Shown: positions 45,421 through 57,375, counted from the stretch's first letter. The stretch is DNA of 64,000 bases from Melieria omissa (GCA_963971225.1 OZ020269.1:26155283-26219282), one strand, 5' to 3'. Program-made: numbers and translations. The notes: generated by a model not told the origin, from the letters alone.

Positions 45421-47180
45421 CCCACTGTGCGCATTGTAACACATAGTGGTGGGTCTACTGTTTAATGTAGTCTACGTGTGTGTGCGTTTGGGTGTCTGCA
45501 TGTTGTTGTTGTTTGTAATTGACAATTAGCGGTCGCTGTTGTTGTGCGTATTGTCTCTATTATGGCTTGTGTTGTTATTGTTGTTATTGCAATTGAATAA
45601 TTTATTTTATTGATTTGGTATTTACTGTGGCCGTAGCGGTGATTTTGTTCACACGCACGCAAACAGACATAGAAAAGCATACAGACGCGCATATAAATAG
45701 TAAAAAAGCCAGTGAAAATATTTTATTTTTTACTGTACAGAAATCAATTTCATTTATTTATGATACGAAAAGTATTCAAAAGTTTTATAAATTTACAACA
45801 CGTTTCGAATGGCGATGACACTGAAAGTGTGGAATGAAAATACGTGGGAAGGACATTTCAAAGTCAATATTAGGAAAGCTGGATGAATCCTATCCAGCAC
45901 GTAGGCTGAACCGTTGTGATGCCAAGTGCGCTTTCAGCTGCGCTCAAGATGAATCATCCACTTCAGCAATTTGCTGAAAACATTAAAAACTTCAACAAAA
46001 CAAAAAAAACCATCAACCACCAACGAATCAAATAAAATTCAATAAAATAATGAATAAATGTTTGGCCAAAAGTTTACACTTTCATTTATCATGCAGCACT
46101 GAAACAAGGAATTTGAACTTGTCTCCGGGGGCCAAGTGCACCGCGCCTCACACACACGCACACAAACACACACAGTCACAGAGTGAGGCCAAAATAAATC
46201 AGTTGAAAATTGAGAATCGCATTCAATGACAAATGAAGACGCGCGCTGCTTGCAATTCGAGGCGCAACGGCAGCAATATTGCTGCTGCCGCTTCTAACCG
46301 CTGCCGTCAAGAAAGTATCTACCGCTGCTTTGGGCTCTTCTGCGGCTTCTTGATCTGTGCTCGGTTGACTGCCGGCTAACATGCAAATGCGTTTTGGCCG
46401 CTTTTGTCACAGCGGAAATTTGTCATTTATCATTATGCAGCGCGCTGCCAGCGCATACATCGCATTCCGTCCGTTCGTCCGAATTGCGCTGCAGTCGGTG
46501 ACTTTGTCTTAGGCGTCACAAGTCTTGGACGTGGTCCATCCCAATTCATGCGAGACGCACATTTTATCTCACCTGCACGCTGCAGCAATTTGGCAAATGC
46601 ATTCGCTGTCTCCTCACCCCGCAGTCGCTTCGGTTGCCCGTGGCCACTAATGATGTCTGCGCTGACAGTTGATCATACATCATAATTTTTTGGCCACCGT
46701 TGTGGCCAAGTGCGGTGTGTGTGGGTGGTGGACACACAACAACAATGCTTTGTTTATTTGTCATGATTAATGAATGTGCAATGCGGCGATTGAGTTGAAT
46801 TTGATGGGCCGATTTCGTTGAATATGTCATTTGTATGTTTGTGTGTATGGGTTTTCTTGTTCATTGGCTAATTTTTGATGATTTTATATGAACAACAAAG
46901 AATTCCGCCACCCACATTGAAAGCGCTTCAGAAGAGATGATGTAATATTTTCGGTCTGTCCGAAGTGTAGTTGAAATTTTTTCAATCAAATCGAATTTGT
47001 TTTTGTGCAATGTGCTTCAAGTCGCAATGCTTGGGGAATTAATTCGGCGAGTTGTTGTAATTTAGCCAATGCAAGCTAGAGAATTTTGTGTTTTGTTGTT
47101 ATTGAATCATAGTGAATCTCGGTGATGTTGTTGTGAGCCAAGTTTCTGGCTAAGCATTCTTGCTTTTGGACTCCTGCTTG
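45421..47180. other. Transposon-free GC-richer island
   Basis: Unique DNA with TTG/GTT repeats near 45500-45600 and CA near 46150. No domain is found in the short frames. Candidate regulatory DNA by composition and context only. Confidence 0.4.
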
Positions 47181-47189
47181 GACATGGAG

Positions 47190-48200
47190 AAATTTGGAGT
47201 ATTCACAAAATTTTCTTCTTTGTATTGACAACGATTATCGTATACGAACCAGTGTTGCCAGATACCTGAAATTAATTTCCTCTTAATCTTGAAAAAAGTT
47301 AAAATCTCCTCCCAAAAATTAAAATAATCTCCTAAATTTTGTTTATAATTTTTCTCATAAACTAAGGAATTAAACTTCTCATAAATAATAAAAATTCATT
47401 AATTTATATTCCAGCGTCAACGTAACAACAACAACACAAACAAAACATATAAAAAATGAGATCGGTATGAAATTCGTTTTTGAAAACTTCTTTCATTCAT
47501 TGCATAAATTATACACTTTGAAGCATAAAATCGATCTTAAATAATAAATCTAAAAAAAGTAGAAATTTTCATTCGAAAATTTAAAAACTCCCAAAATATT
47601 TTTAAATAATTTTTGTCATAAACTAAGGAAACTTCTCATAAAAAATAGAAATATATTAATTTATATTTAGCTTCCGCTTAACAACAAATGAACACAAACA
47701 AAACAAAATGAGATCGGTATGAAATTGTCCTTTGGAAACTTCTTTTATTCATTGCGAAAATTATACACTTTGAAGCATAAAAGTTGGTTAAATTAAATTT
47801 AAGCTTAAACTTATACAATAGCTTTCAATATTCAAGGCTTCAGTGGCACTAATGATGTCAAATGCATTACTATCAAAATCTTCTAAATTTGCTCGTAAAC
47901 AATTCTTAGTCCTAAAAATTCTCCTGAAGGGCCATGAATTTCCTTGATCTATTAGAGAATCTCCTGATCTGGGAACACTGATACGAACAAATGATGAGCT
48001 TTATGACGTAGCACAGCGAATGAACATTCAGCGGCTATGCTAGCTTGGCCATGCTTCCCACATCGAAAATTAAGCTCCACGAAAAAGTGTTTGATGCGAT
48101 AGTTAGAAGTCGATAAAAGATATGGAGTAGGGAGACCAGTCTCCGGAGGAAGCACCAAGTTCAGGCCACCCTACCATGTCTTGGTGTGACCAATTTTTGA
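47190..48200 (+). pseudogene. LINE C-terminal remnant interrupted by a MITE
   Basis: The left part (about 47190-47249) reads toward YRIRTN, and after the MITE the frame resumes with NDELYDVAQRMNIQRLC, LGHASHIE and GRPVSGGS. This matches the RxxRLxWxGHVxRM region of RTE/CR1-type LINE proteins. Stops and frameshifts are frequent. Removing the MITE plus one 8-bp copy joins the two halves. Confidence 0.65.
47250..47980. mobile_element. hAT-like MITE, CAGTGTTG family (731 bp)
   Basis: Left end CAGTGTTGCCAGATACCTG; right end inverted CAGTGTTCCCAGATCAGGAG. An exact 8-bp duplication ATACGAAC flanks it (47242-47249 and 47981-47988). The interior contains a duplicated block (CTAAGGAA..ACTTCTCATAAA..AATTTATATT and GAGATCGGTATGAAATT occur twice). 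No coding frame. Confidence 0.92.
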
Positions 48201-48621
48201 GAACTTTTGCCATAACTCGGTAACGAGTTGTTATGGCATGTTAAGTCATCATTATTGCTCTGTTGGTAACCATCAGTTTTAGTTCAATAAACCGGCAAAC
48301 TAATTCGATCTCGTGATGAAGAAGAATACTTTGGAAATTTAAAATTTCGCCGCGCTAGAGCAGAGTCGAGCTGTGAATGGCTGTCTTCTTCAACTCCGCA
48401 GATCCTGCAAATATCACTGGAGAAGAAGCTCCGTTTTATGAGTAGAGACCCAGTAACGCGTTGTATTTACTCTGATGACCCTATGAGCTTTTGTATAAGC
48501 CTTATATACTATAAGGATCGACTCAAAAACAACATAACTTGGGTTCTCTTCAGGGACAGAATGGTTCATAGTTCATAGCCTCAGTTCGTCTTACTTTGTT
48601 AGGAGATTTTTATATATGTAC
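48201..48621. other. Unrecognised intergenic DNA, possible LINE debris
   Basis: Contains gene-like composition near 48340-48500 (CAGATCCTGCAAATATCACT) but no frame with a recognisable domain. Confidence 0.3.
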
Positions 48622-48780
48622 TAGGGCGGGTTAATTTTTTTTGATGAAGCGTATAGCAAAAACGTAATCTATAGGTGATTCTGAGAAATTTTGCTCAAGA
48701 GACCATAGCTCTAAGTCGGATTTGGAGCCCCCAAAGAGCTTCATCAAAAAAAATCGTTCCATACAATTTGACCCGCCCTA
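48622..48780. mobile_element. 159-bp MITE with TAGGGCGGGT ends
   Basis: The left end TAGGGCGGGTTAATTTTTTT continues into TTGATGAAGC. The right end is the inverse with a 15-base insertion (GCTTCATCAAAAAAAATC, then ACCCGCCCTA). The whole element is a near-palindrome with a short central loop. It may use TA as target, but the duplication cannot be separated from the end sequence. Confidence 0.85.
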
Positions 48781-48789
48781 ATATGTACA

Positions 48790-49075
48790 TATGTATATGA
48801 GTTCACCTGTCAATACACTGTTCAGGAAAGATATTGGAGAATATCCAATGTATCAGATTTCAGAATTATACAGTTAGTATTGTTAGAATGGATACTTCAC
48901 TCGGATATTGAAGGAATTTTAAGCAATATTAAGGGTTCCGAGACTTGCACAAAATTCTAGGGGAAACAATGAAAAAATAATAAATAATTAAAAAACAAAA
49001 TATTTTATAAAAATAATAATAATTAAATAGTAATAATTAAAAAATAATAAATTCCTTTTTTTATTTTGAATCTCC
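48790..49075. other. Spacer with AT-rich end
   Basis: No gene or repeat is recognised; A/T-rich from about 48960. Confidence 0.35.
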
Positions 49076-49079
49076 AGAA

Positions 49080-49890
49080 CTGGGCGTTCGTTTCATTTTA
49101 TTCACTTTGGTTGTAATCTGACCATCTTTCCAGCCATCTCGTCTGCTTGGTTTCTTCTTTGTTCTGTGCTACTCAAAAGCTACAACTCAACTCTTATTTA
49201 GTTTCTCGCCTCTTCCTAGATCGATCGATCTTTTTATTCATCAAACCAACTCAGACCAATTAGGAAGCTTCATAACTTGATTTTAAAACTCATATCGTCC
49301 GTTGATTGGTTTCTTACCGTTAAAAAGTCACCTAAACCTCAACTCATAGTATTTTTCCTCCCTTTCTCGGTCGATTGATCTTCCTATCGATCAATCTTAT
49401 GAAATTTACCCCAATTAGGAAACCTCAAAACTTGATTTTAAAACCCTTCGCCTCTGCTGATTGTTTCCCTGCCACTTCAAAGTGATCTGAAACTGAACTC
49501 TTATTTAGTTTCTCACTTCTTGATAGATCGATCGATCTTTTTATCCATCAAGACTATAAAATTGAACTCAACTAGAAAGCTTCATAACTTAATTTTTAAA
49601 CATTTCTCGTCTGCTTTTTTTTCTGCTACTTTAAAGGGACCTAAAACTGAACTCGTAGTTAGGTTCTTGCCTTTTACTCGATCGATGAATCTTTTTATCC
49701 ATCAAAACTATGATATTTCGCACAATTAGGAAACTTCCTAACTTGATTCTTAAGAACTTCGTGTTTGCTGATTGGTTCCCTTTCACTCCAAAGTAATCTG
49801 AAATCTGATCGATCAATCCATCTTTTTATCCATAAAGACTATGAAATTCAGCTCAACTTTGAGGTTTATAATTTAATGTTTTAAGCACCT
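49080..49890. repeat. Tandem repeat, ~155-bp unit with GATCGATCGATC core
   Basis: Marks such as TTAGGAAGCTTCATAACTTG recur at about 49261, 49416, 49573, 49727 and, shortened, 49854 (steps 155, 157, 154, about 130). Each unit has GTCTGCT-TTTCTT, a TTTAGTTTCTC stretch, an ATCGATCGATC cluster (49222, 49369-49398, 49527, 49680, 49807) and CTTTTTATCCATCAA. About five units. Confidence 0.85.
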
Positions 49891-49899
49891 GGATCCACC

Positions 49900-51720
49900 A
49901 ACCAAAAAAAGTTTTTAAGTGTTTGTGTTTAGAATATACTATAACGGACTAAGTATCTCTTTCCCCACATTCGAAACTGTTGTGTGATCATTTAAAATTA
50001 ATTAAAAATATTTCCACTGTCATTATGCCATTTGAACATAGTGAAACGTGTCTTAATAACGCTTTTGAAAAAAAAACGCTAAAAGTTGATAATGATTCAT
50101 AAAAATTGTAATGTGCCACTGAAATAAGCTGACGAATTTACGGCACTTAGCAGTCACTTTGCAATTGGCTGACATTTTATTTCCGACACTTTGGCACGAC
50201 GGGCATAAAATTCGTCAAATAAAATAATTCGCCAAGTTCAAACGAAAACCAATAAAAGTAAAAATGTTTATAGAAAAAAATGTGCACAAATTAAATGAAG
50301 AAATATTTATGGTAAATGGCAAAGTGTGTGCGCTGTTAAATTTATGGCCATGACACAATGCATGAAAAAATTAGATCAGCATTGTAGAATTTTGCTTCTT
50401 CTTATTTTATATTATTTTTTTTGTTTTTCATTGAATTACACAAACGTGGTCAGAACGAATTAAACCGCAATAAAAAATGTTACAGTCTAACAAAAAATAA
50501 AAGAAATACAGCAATAAAAAGCAGACAGCAGACAGAGAGCACAAATCGAAAAGAACAACGAAAAACGGGCGCCTGGAGTGGGTTAATTTAGAGCCACTTG
50601 CAGCCAGCCAGCGAATCAGCCAGTGTGACCAGCTTTGACGTAATAAACAAATTTCAGCGCCAACAACAACAACAACAACTACTATAAAATCGACTAGAAA
50701 AAAAATGTATGACGAAAAATTGCACAGCTGGCTTCGCAGCAGCGACTGTGTGGCAAGTGTGGTGCCCATATTTTTGCCCAACCCCCCTCCCCCCCCCCGG
50801 GGAAAAAATCTGCATAAAACGCCAAGTAAAGCAAAGCAAACGCGCGCTGCCATAAAAACAAACAACGCGCACTCGTTGCCGCTGTAAAATTTCAAATTAA
50901 AAACGTGATCTCTGCGCGAATTGGAAAGCGCCAAAAATGCGTTGCTGCGATGCTTTTTCGCTGCTTTCTTTTGGCAGCAGATTTTCCACGTCTTTTTGTG
51001 TGTGTTTTTTAATTTTTGTTTTTTTTTTTTTTTGCTGAACTGCACAGCCACCCCAAGTCTGCGCGCCACCCACTTCCCACTTCCCATTTCACTTGCCGCG
51101 CTGCTTAAACGCAGCAATAAAGCAAACAAACGAAGCAATTTCCGGCCATTTTTTCCACCCGGCGCGGCCAGTGTTGCCGCTTGGCGCTTTTTTGCGCTCT
51201 CACATTGGCGTTATAAAGCAATGCGATGTGTGTGTATGTGTGTGTATTTTTTAAATAAAGTGCCGCAGGATGTGTATATGTGTGTGTGTGTGTGTGTGAG
51301 GCAGAAAGGGCGTTGGGCGTTGAAAAAGTGCGCGCCGGGTTAAATTTGCCGGGTTATCTCTCCATTCAGGCGCGCAGCGACAATTGCCAAACGTGGTGTT
51401 CGAGCGTTGTTGTTGTCGTAGTTGATGGGCGCCACGTTTATCTTCATTCGTGCAGCAGCAACCGCGACACACGACGATCTATGTTTGCGGCAATGACTCT
51501 TAAAGGGCGGATGCGGCATGCATTAGTAGAGTTACGACGATGTCGTATTGCCGGCAAGACTGGTGGTGTCCTTTGGCCAACTCGTAATTGAGGTGCAAAG
51601 TCAGTTTTTGCTGGAAAACAACTACCCAAACCTAGAAGCCTACATTTCTATGTATGTACTTATATGTGTTTCGTTTTATTAGTGAAGTTATGATTTCTTA
51701 GTGTTGCCTTAGTGCTGACA
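49900..51720. other. Transposon-free GC-richer island
   Basis: Unique DNA with a C/G homopolymer block near 50785-50803 and a GT run at 51279-51298. The 236-aa minus-strand frame at 50428-51138 is low complexity (runs of Val, Lys, Phe, Leu) and overlaps + strand frames, so I do not call it a gene. Candidate regulatory DNA. Confidence 0.4.
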
Positions 51721-52500
51721 ATGACTATAAGATTGCTTTGATATTTTCAATGCAGCTTGAACTGTTTTAAGTTAGGTTATTCCTCTTCTAACCCTCGAAT
51801 CTGAGCACTTTTCGCTTTATAAATGTTTATAGAAATTATGATGATTTTATACAAAATAGACTAAATGATTTGAAATTTTCATCTTTTTGAATGTTTAAGA
51901 AAAACAGGCCGCCATTTTTAACTGCAAACTAAAAGAGTGATGGGCTCCTTTATATTCTGCTTCGATTAATATTAAAATTAAGTGAAATTAAAATTAAAAA
52001 AATTAAATTATAATTAAAATAAAAAAAATATATTATAGTTAAAATAAAAAAAAAATTGTAATTGTTAAAAAAAATTAATTAAAACATTAAAAACTATATT
52101 GAAATCAAATTAGAAATCTTTAATATTCAAATTAAATGAAATTACAATTAAAAAAAATTAAATTATAATTCAAATTAAAAAAATTAAATTGTTTTTTAAC
52201 AAATTAAACTAAAAAAAATGAATTAATTAATTAAATTAATTAAAATTAATTAAAATTATATTAAACTAAAATAATTAAAATTAAATTAAAGTCAATTTAG
52301 AAATATTTAATACTAATATTAAATTTAAATTCAAAATTATATATTACACAAAAATTTTTTTTATTTAAAAAAATTAAATTAAAAACAAAATTAATAAATT
52401 TATATTATGAAACAGCATTGCCTAACTTTATAAGGGAATTTAAAGATTTTTCTAGAAAAAGTGTCTATTTGAAGCGTAAAATAGCCAAAGACCCTTTTAG
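51721..52500. other. AT-rich DNA (AATTAAAATTAA words)
   Basis: Degenerate AATTAAATT-type low-complexity sequence from about 51960 to 52420; nothing else seen. Confidence 0.55.
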
Positions 52501-52519
52501 GTAAAGAAAACACTCGTTC

Positions 52520-52745
52520 TGATACTAAAAGGAAATTGACGGCTCTTTCTTCCATGTCTGCAATTCTCGTTTATCCTCAAACCAGTCGAATGGTTGTATG
52601 AAGTTTAGTAGGTCTGCTTCTTGGACAAACGAGACTTGTAGATAGGTAGGTAGTGATTGCCTCTGTATAAGACACACTTGGGCCTCTAGATGGGCCCGTT
52701 GTGATACCACAAATTCTACCCATTTGAAATGTGTATACAACACTG
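52520..52745 (-). pseudogene. LINE 3'-end remnant
   Basis: The minus strand reads EADLLNFIQPFDWFED, typical of the extreme C-terminus of RNase-H-bearing LINE proteins (DLLxFIxxTxWF). Upstream in the same orientation is a 3'UTR-like block (GTATCACAACGGGCCC, then CAAGTGTGTC). Similar blocks occur at 57215-57375 and 60480-60640. Only tails remain. Confidence 0.5.
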
Positions 52746-52789
52746 TTTTTTGTTTTTTTAACAGTTGTTACAACACACATTTTAAACGA

Positions 52790-53000
52790 ATCAGGAAAGG
52801 AAAAACCTACAGTTTAACGTCGAATCCGAACGACGGGTTTTTGGAAATTTGTCTTTCACACTTGTTTTAAGTCTTATCTGCTTCATTTAGATAGCGCTAA
52901 AAGTAGACGAGTGTTTTACCAGCCCGAGCTAGGACTCGAAACTAGGGCCTCTGGTGTGGGAAGCGAGCGCGCCACCCGCTGAAGTATCGAAACGGGCAAA
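52790..53000 (-). repeat. tRNA-derived SINE-like repeat
   Basis: On the minus strand from about 53000: GCCCGTTTCGATACTTCAGC, GGGTGGCGC (A-box-like), CCAGAGGCCC, then TTTCGAGTCC (B-box-like) and CTCGGGC, which pairs with the start like an acceptor stem. The anticodon arm is mispaired, so a functional tRNA is unlikely. A GTCGAATCCGAACGACGGG block at about 52819 resembles the repeat at 44060-44350. Confidence 0.5.
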
Positions 53001-53024
53001 GAGACTTGAGACATGGAAGTTTTG

Positions 53025-53290
53025 TCAAATCAAGAGATTTCCTTCTACATTTAGGAGATTCTTGACCGTTTAGGAGAATTTTTTGGGGGAAGAATTGTTT
53101 AGCAGAAAGTTTAGAAGATTTTGATTGTGATACATTTGACATCATTAGTGGCACTGAAGCTGAATGCATAAAAAGGCCGCAATATGAGAGTTTAATTCCT
53201 TAGTTTACAATGATAAAAATTATTTTAAAAAAATATAAAATTTTTTTAATTTTTGGGATGAAATTTTAGCTTTATCCCAAAACTGGGATA
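53025..53290 (-). mobile_element. Partial hAT-like MITE (CAGTGTTG family)
   Basis: Inverted relative to the copy at 47250. Shared words: AGGAGATTCTTGACC, TTTAGGAGAATTTT, ACATCATTAGTGGCACTGAA and TTTAATTCCTTAGTTTA. Neither end nor duplication is intact. Confidence 0.6.
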
Positions 53291-53900
53291 TGGCTGTATA
53301 ATGACAAAGAAAGTGGTCTTATCTTTGAGGCAGTTGTAACAAAAGCTCAAATCATTAGAGCCAAATCTAGTAGCGGTCTTTGGTAGAGAACCAAACATTA
53401 CCCAGTACCAACGTACAAGGATCAGACTTACATATATCAGTACGAGTACTTGAATATCTAAAACGGATGGCTCTCCACTTCTACCAAGAGAAGGAGACTC
53501 TAGCTTGGTAACTTTGCGTATATTTATTCTTTTATGTCTTCATCAATAACAGACAATAACAATTACTCACTTATGTTGTCATTCTTGGTGTTCTTTTGTA
53601 AATCATTTAAATTCTTGAAAGTTTAAATCCATTGAAGCAAACCTGTTTAGACTTTCCCTTGAAATTCTCTACACATCTCGATCGAGATCTTTTTCTTACA
53701 CCCAAATTGCATTGTTCAGTCTATTAAGTTACAACAAAAAAGTCAATCAAATTCATTCCACCTCCGTACCTCTCAGATATCGCTTCATCAGCTCAAACTT
53801 GCTGCCACAACTTCGGAATTTTCTAACTCACCCATCAGTTGGCTAACTGCCGTCTGTCCCTTCATTTGTTTGACTGTCCACCTCTGCACTGCAATATAGA
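53291..53900. other. Unrecognised intergenic DNA
   Basis: No gene, RNA or repeat recognised. Confidence 0.35.
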
Positions 53901-55400
53901 CATTTATGCACCTTTAATGTTGTGCTGGAGCATCAACTTGTTTTAGTTGTTGTTGTTGTTGTTTTTATTGTGGTACTTTGAACGATCGTTAATTCGCATG
54001 TTGAGCGCGAATGATCTTCATCATCATCATCGTCGTCTTTAAGAACATCGTTGCCACACCAGACAACACTAACGCCGCTAACAGCAACAGCAACAACAAC
54101 AACAATGACTACTTACAACAATTGCGCGCCAAGCTGTGCGCTCAGCTGCCAGCGCCCAGACATCGTGTGTGGTCCTGAGGCTGGGCTGGGCTGAGACTTT
54201 GGCGTTCATGCCATGCGGCCGCTGCCTTTGTCCAGCTTTTTTTTTGCAAAGGTGCATGCAAAAACGGAAGCAACAGCGCAGTCTAAACTTAAGAGCATCG
54301 CTCAGAGTTTGTGCGCTCTTTGATAGTTGCAACCAACTCTGCGTTGCTTCTTTTGGCCAATGGGAAGTGGTCGTCGCGTGCTCTTCGCTGCAGCGCTGCT
54401 CGACTCTTGGCTGCTCTTTGGGGCAGCGCTGCCGCACATCCTAATGGCTGGCAATTGCATTGTGGACTATCATCAAGTGGAGCGCTTTGGAGTTTGCTAC
54501 CACGCCCCGTTTAATGGCCGCACTTGCTGACGTTCCAGGCGAACACGACTTGGGTGGTCCACAAGTTCAGACAATTTGGAAATTGTAACAAAATTGAAGG
54601 ACTGATGAAGGGCAGATTCTCCGCGAGCTGAGAGTGAAAATTGAATGATGGAACGCAGGAAGTTTAATGGCTAAGACTCTGCTTTGGCTGCAGAAGAAAG
54701 GACGAATTTTTAGAATTAATTTTGCACGTATGGAAAGTGAAAGTGGATTAATTTTCAGAGTCAATATTGAAAGATTGGAAACTACTTTTTTAAATATTTT
54801 TTTAACAGTCTTTGAGTTGAGCCAAACACTCAATTTCTCTACTCCACCTATGTGGTCCAGCAATTCCTGTGAATTTGTAGTCCACTTCACCTCATGACTT
54901 GTGTGGCCATTTCACCCTCTTAACTACGTTAATGACAGTAATTTTTCACAAAATTATTCGTTAAAAATGTATTAATTAAATTTCTAGGGAATTACATGAA
55001 AATTCCACAGCTCGTTTGGCATCTCCCCAGCCAAAATAAGATCCTTGGCCAACGCACGCTGCCGCGTACACAGTAGCGCTGTTCATGTTGATGACCATCA
55101 TTAGTTCTGCGACAGAAATTCCAAGGAATTCCACCAAAAAAACGGCGAGCAGCTTACAATATTCAGTGGCAACAACAAAAAACACACACAAAACACAGAA
55201 AAAATGCAATCAGCTGCATGAGGAACACTGCGCTCGCCTTGAAAAACTGACCAATGCTTTTTGGTTCCTCTTTTATGGAAAAATTTATGTAAGCCTTAGC
55301 TTAGTAAATATATGTATGTATGTTTGCGTGTAACTATTTTTTGTACTCTATGCTGATTAAAGTTGGTTTGTTGGGTATCCATCAATGAGACATTTTCAGG
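53901..55400. other. Transposon-free GC-richer island
   Basis: Unique DNA with CAT/CAA/TTG microsatellites (53940-54110). Overlapping frames on both strands at 54078-54530 have no domain. Candidate regulatory DNA. Confidence 0.4.
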
Positions 55401-55964
55401 GCACAAAAAATTTGGATGAAGAAATCAGTGTTAAAAATGTCAAACATGAAGTTTGAACCATGAATTGTGATCATTAAGTTTTATTAATGAAGTCTTTTTC
55501 TGAGATTTTGTGCTCTGTGAATAAATAACTAATAGACTTGAAAAATTTTAAATGCTTACAGTAAAATTTAGTGGCAAATCAGAATTTCGTGAAAGTATAA
55601 ACAGTACAGGAAATTTAGTAATTATCACAGACTTACTTCGATATTATCCAAAGGAAACTGCAAAATTACACTGCCGCTTCAGTAACCCAGTTTAAAGTTT
55701 ATTGAGTTCTCTTCCAGAGGTCGTGGGTTCGATTCCTTCCTGACTTGGTTCCATACTTTCCTAAATTTTTAATTTTTCCTTCTTTCTCATTGTTTCTCAT
55801 CCCTTCAGCATCACTCATTGAAATCCTTTACCTTTGAACAAGATCTCATTCCCACTTCAATTAGTTGCGCAGATTTTCATATTCAGTAACCGTAGCACTA
55901 GTAATATTAATTCAGACTACCGGAAAATATATTTGTGATAAAAAACCTAGAATTCTTCAACTAA
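55401..55964. other. Unrecognised DNA with a tRNA-like B box
   Basis: Mostly featureless. At about 55672-55745 GCCGCTTCAGTAACCCAG is followed by CCAGAGGTCGTGGGTTCGA and TTCC, a perfect B-box-like word shared with the SINE-like segments at 41105 and 52940. Confidence 0.4.
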
Positions 55965-56260
55965 AACGGTTCAATTACTCATCGATGTTTATTGTAGTTT
56001 CTTCAAAGTAATCTCCACTGCAAGCAATACACATATTCAAACGCTTTCTCAAATCTTGAAAACACTTTTCATAGGTAAATTTTTGGATCACCTTCATCTT
56101 CTTCTGCGAATTTGCTTTATTGCCTCATTTGTACCAAAAAGGCTTTCCGCGAAGTAGTAACTTGAGTCGTGCGAATAGGAAGAAGTCATAAGAGGCCATG
56201 TGAGGTGAATGCAAAGCTTGTGGATTTATATGATATGTTTTAGTCAAAAAGTCGCATATT
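55965..56260 (-). pseudogene. Mariner transposase C-terminal remnant
   Basis: The minus strand gives SPHMASYDFFLFARLKLLLR, GKPFW, then YEKCFQDLRKRLNMCIACSG and DYFEE before a stop. This is the C-terminal third of a mariner transposase of a lineage different from those at 4.5-6.2 kb. The third catalytic region reads SPHMA instead of SPDLA, so the acidic residue is lost, and a stop follows GKPFWYK. No inverted end is left. Confidence 0.75.
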
Positions 56261-56261
56261 A

Positions 56262-56860
56262 TTTATTTATTTATTTAAGTCTATGAACAGATTGTTCTTA
56301 CAGACATTACAAACTAAACTTAAAACTAGAGGACATGTTTTAGATCATTTTTAAAAACATCTTTTGAGAGAAACAAGTCTAACTTGAATTTAGATGATAC
56401 AGTGTTATACACGTTTAAAGCTCTGTATAAAGGGGAGTTTAAAGCATATTAGATGAGATATGTGAGCCGAAGCATTGCTGTGCTGAAGAAAAGATGAGTA
56501 GTTCCTCCAAAAAGTTTTTCCCACAAACACTTTAACACTTTAGAAACATACATCTTTAGATAAACTCTTTGCCTAACTAAATTCGATATTGCGAAATTTG
56601 CAGAGCACAGGAAACACTGACTTGTTTAAAAAAGGAATCATGCACAAACTCTCGAGAGATGGCGTACAAAGAAATATTTCAGGACCAAGTGACAGATCTC
56701 CCAACCCAGAAAAAAACGTTGACCATATCTCAAGCGCAATTTATTTTAATAGGAAATTTTGTCTATGTTTTGATCAGAAGGTGTAATATCAAAGACACCG
56801 ACCTATACATTTTCCAACAACACCACTTTACAGCAACGGGTGCATAGTGGGCGCTACCCA
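56262..56860 (-). pseudogene. LINE 3'-end remnant (jockey/CR1-like, tentative)
   Basis: The + strand left edge is TTATTTATTTATTTAAG, a tail-like repeat. Reading inward on the minus strand gives LYRALNVYNTVSSKFKLDLF, which fits the C-terminal tail of jockey/CR1-type proteins. Further upstream come YLIKTQTKFP-like words with stops. Family assignment is weak. Confidence 0.45.
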
Positions 56861-56964
56861 GTAATAAAGTTTCAAATACAGAGGTGTATTTCTCTTAGGA
56901 GACGACAGATGAGAGCCCCATCATCTGGGGACTGCTGCAGGGAACTTTAATCGATTAACGTAGT

Positions 56965-57107
56965 CAGTGGCGGAACCAGGGGGAGGTGGTTAGGCGATTC
57001 AAACCCCCAAATACAGAAATTGCAGGTGCAAAATATGGTTGCAAATGGTATTGAGCTCAAAAGCTGTACCCAAAACCCCCCACAAAGAAATCCTTTGTTC
57101 GCCACTG
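56965..57107. mobile_element. 143-bp hAT-like MITE (CAGTGGCG family)
   Basis: Ends CAGTGGCGGAACCAGG and, inverted, CAGTGGCGAACAAAGG. The 8-bp flanks are AACGTAGT (56957-56964) and AACGTAAC (57108-57115), identical in the first six bases. It has the internal words GCAGGTGCAAAATATGG, AAATGGTATTGAGCTCAAAA and CAAAACCCCCC shared with 27098-27239, 26370 and 18815. Confidence 0.85.
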
Positions 57108-57214
57108 AACGTAACCAACAGGAGGCATAGCCCTGTTGAGGTCTTATGCTTTCAAGCGAAGTGAATAAGGAAAAAAGAGAGTAGGATAGGCCAAGGAGAC
57201 TGATATGTGAGACA

Positions 57215-57375
57215 CATTATGAAGGACACATTTAGATAATGAAAAAGTTCGGTTGTAGTACCACAAGAAAATCGCCAACTCTTTCTCCTATGTTCGCTAC
57301 TGAGGGACATTTTCAAACCAGCCAAATAACTTGAAAAACTTTAATAGGTTTTTTTCTCCATCAGGGAACCAAGAC
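57215..57375 (-). pseudogene. LINE 3'-end remnant
   Basis: The minus strand reads LLKFFKLFGWFEN, then a 3'UTR-like GTGGTACTACAACCG and TAAATGTGTCC, matching 52520-52745. It abuts the opposite-strand remnant starting at 57391. Confidence 0.45.

Noticed and set aside
50428..51138. 236-aa minus-strand ORF
   Set aside because: Made of homopolymer-derived runs (Val, Lys, Gly) with no domain and opposite-strand frames of similar length.
52920..53000. Functional tRNA gene on the minus strand
   Set aside because: A- and B-box-like words are present but the anticodon stem is mispaired and an unpaired TTTCGAGTCC context remains; SINE origin fits better.
54078..54530. Overlapping ~100-aa ORFs on both strands
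   Set aside because: Several incompatible frames in GC-rich DNA and none with a motif.
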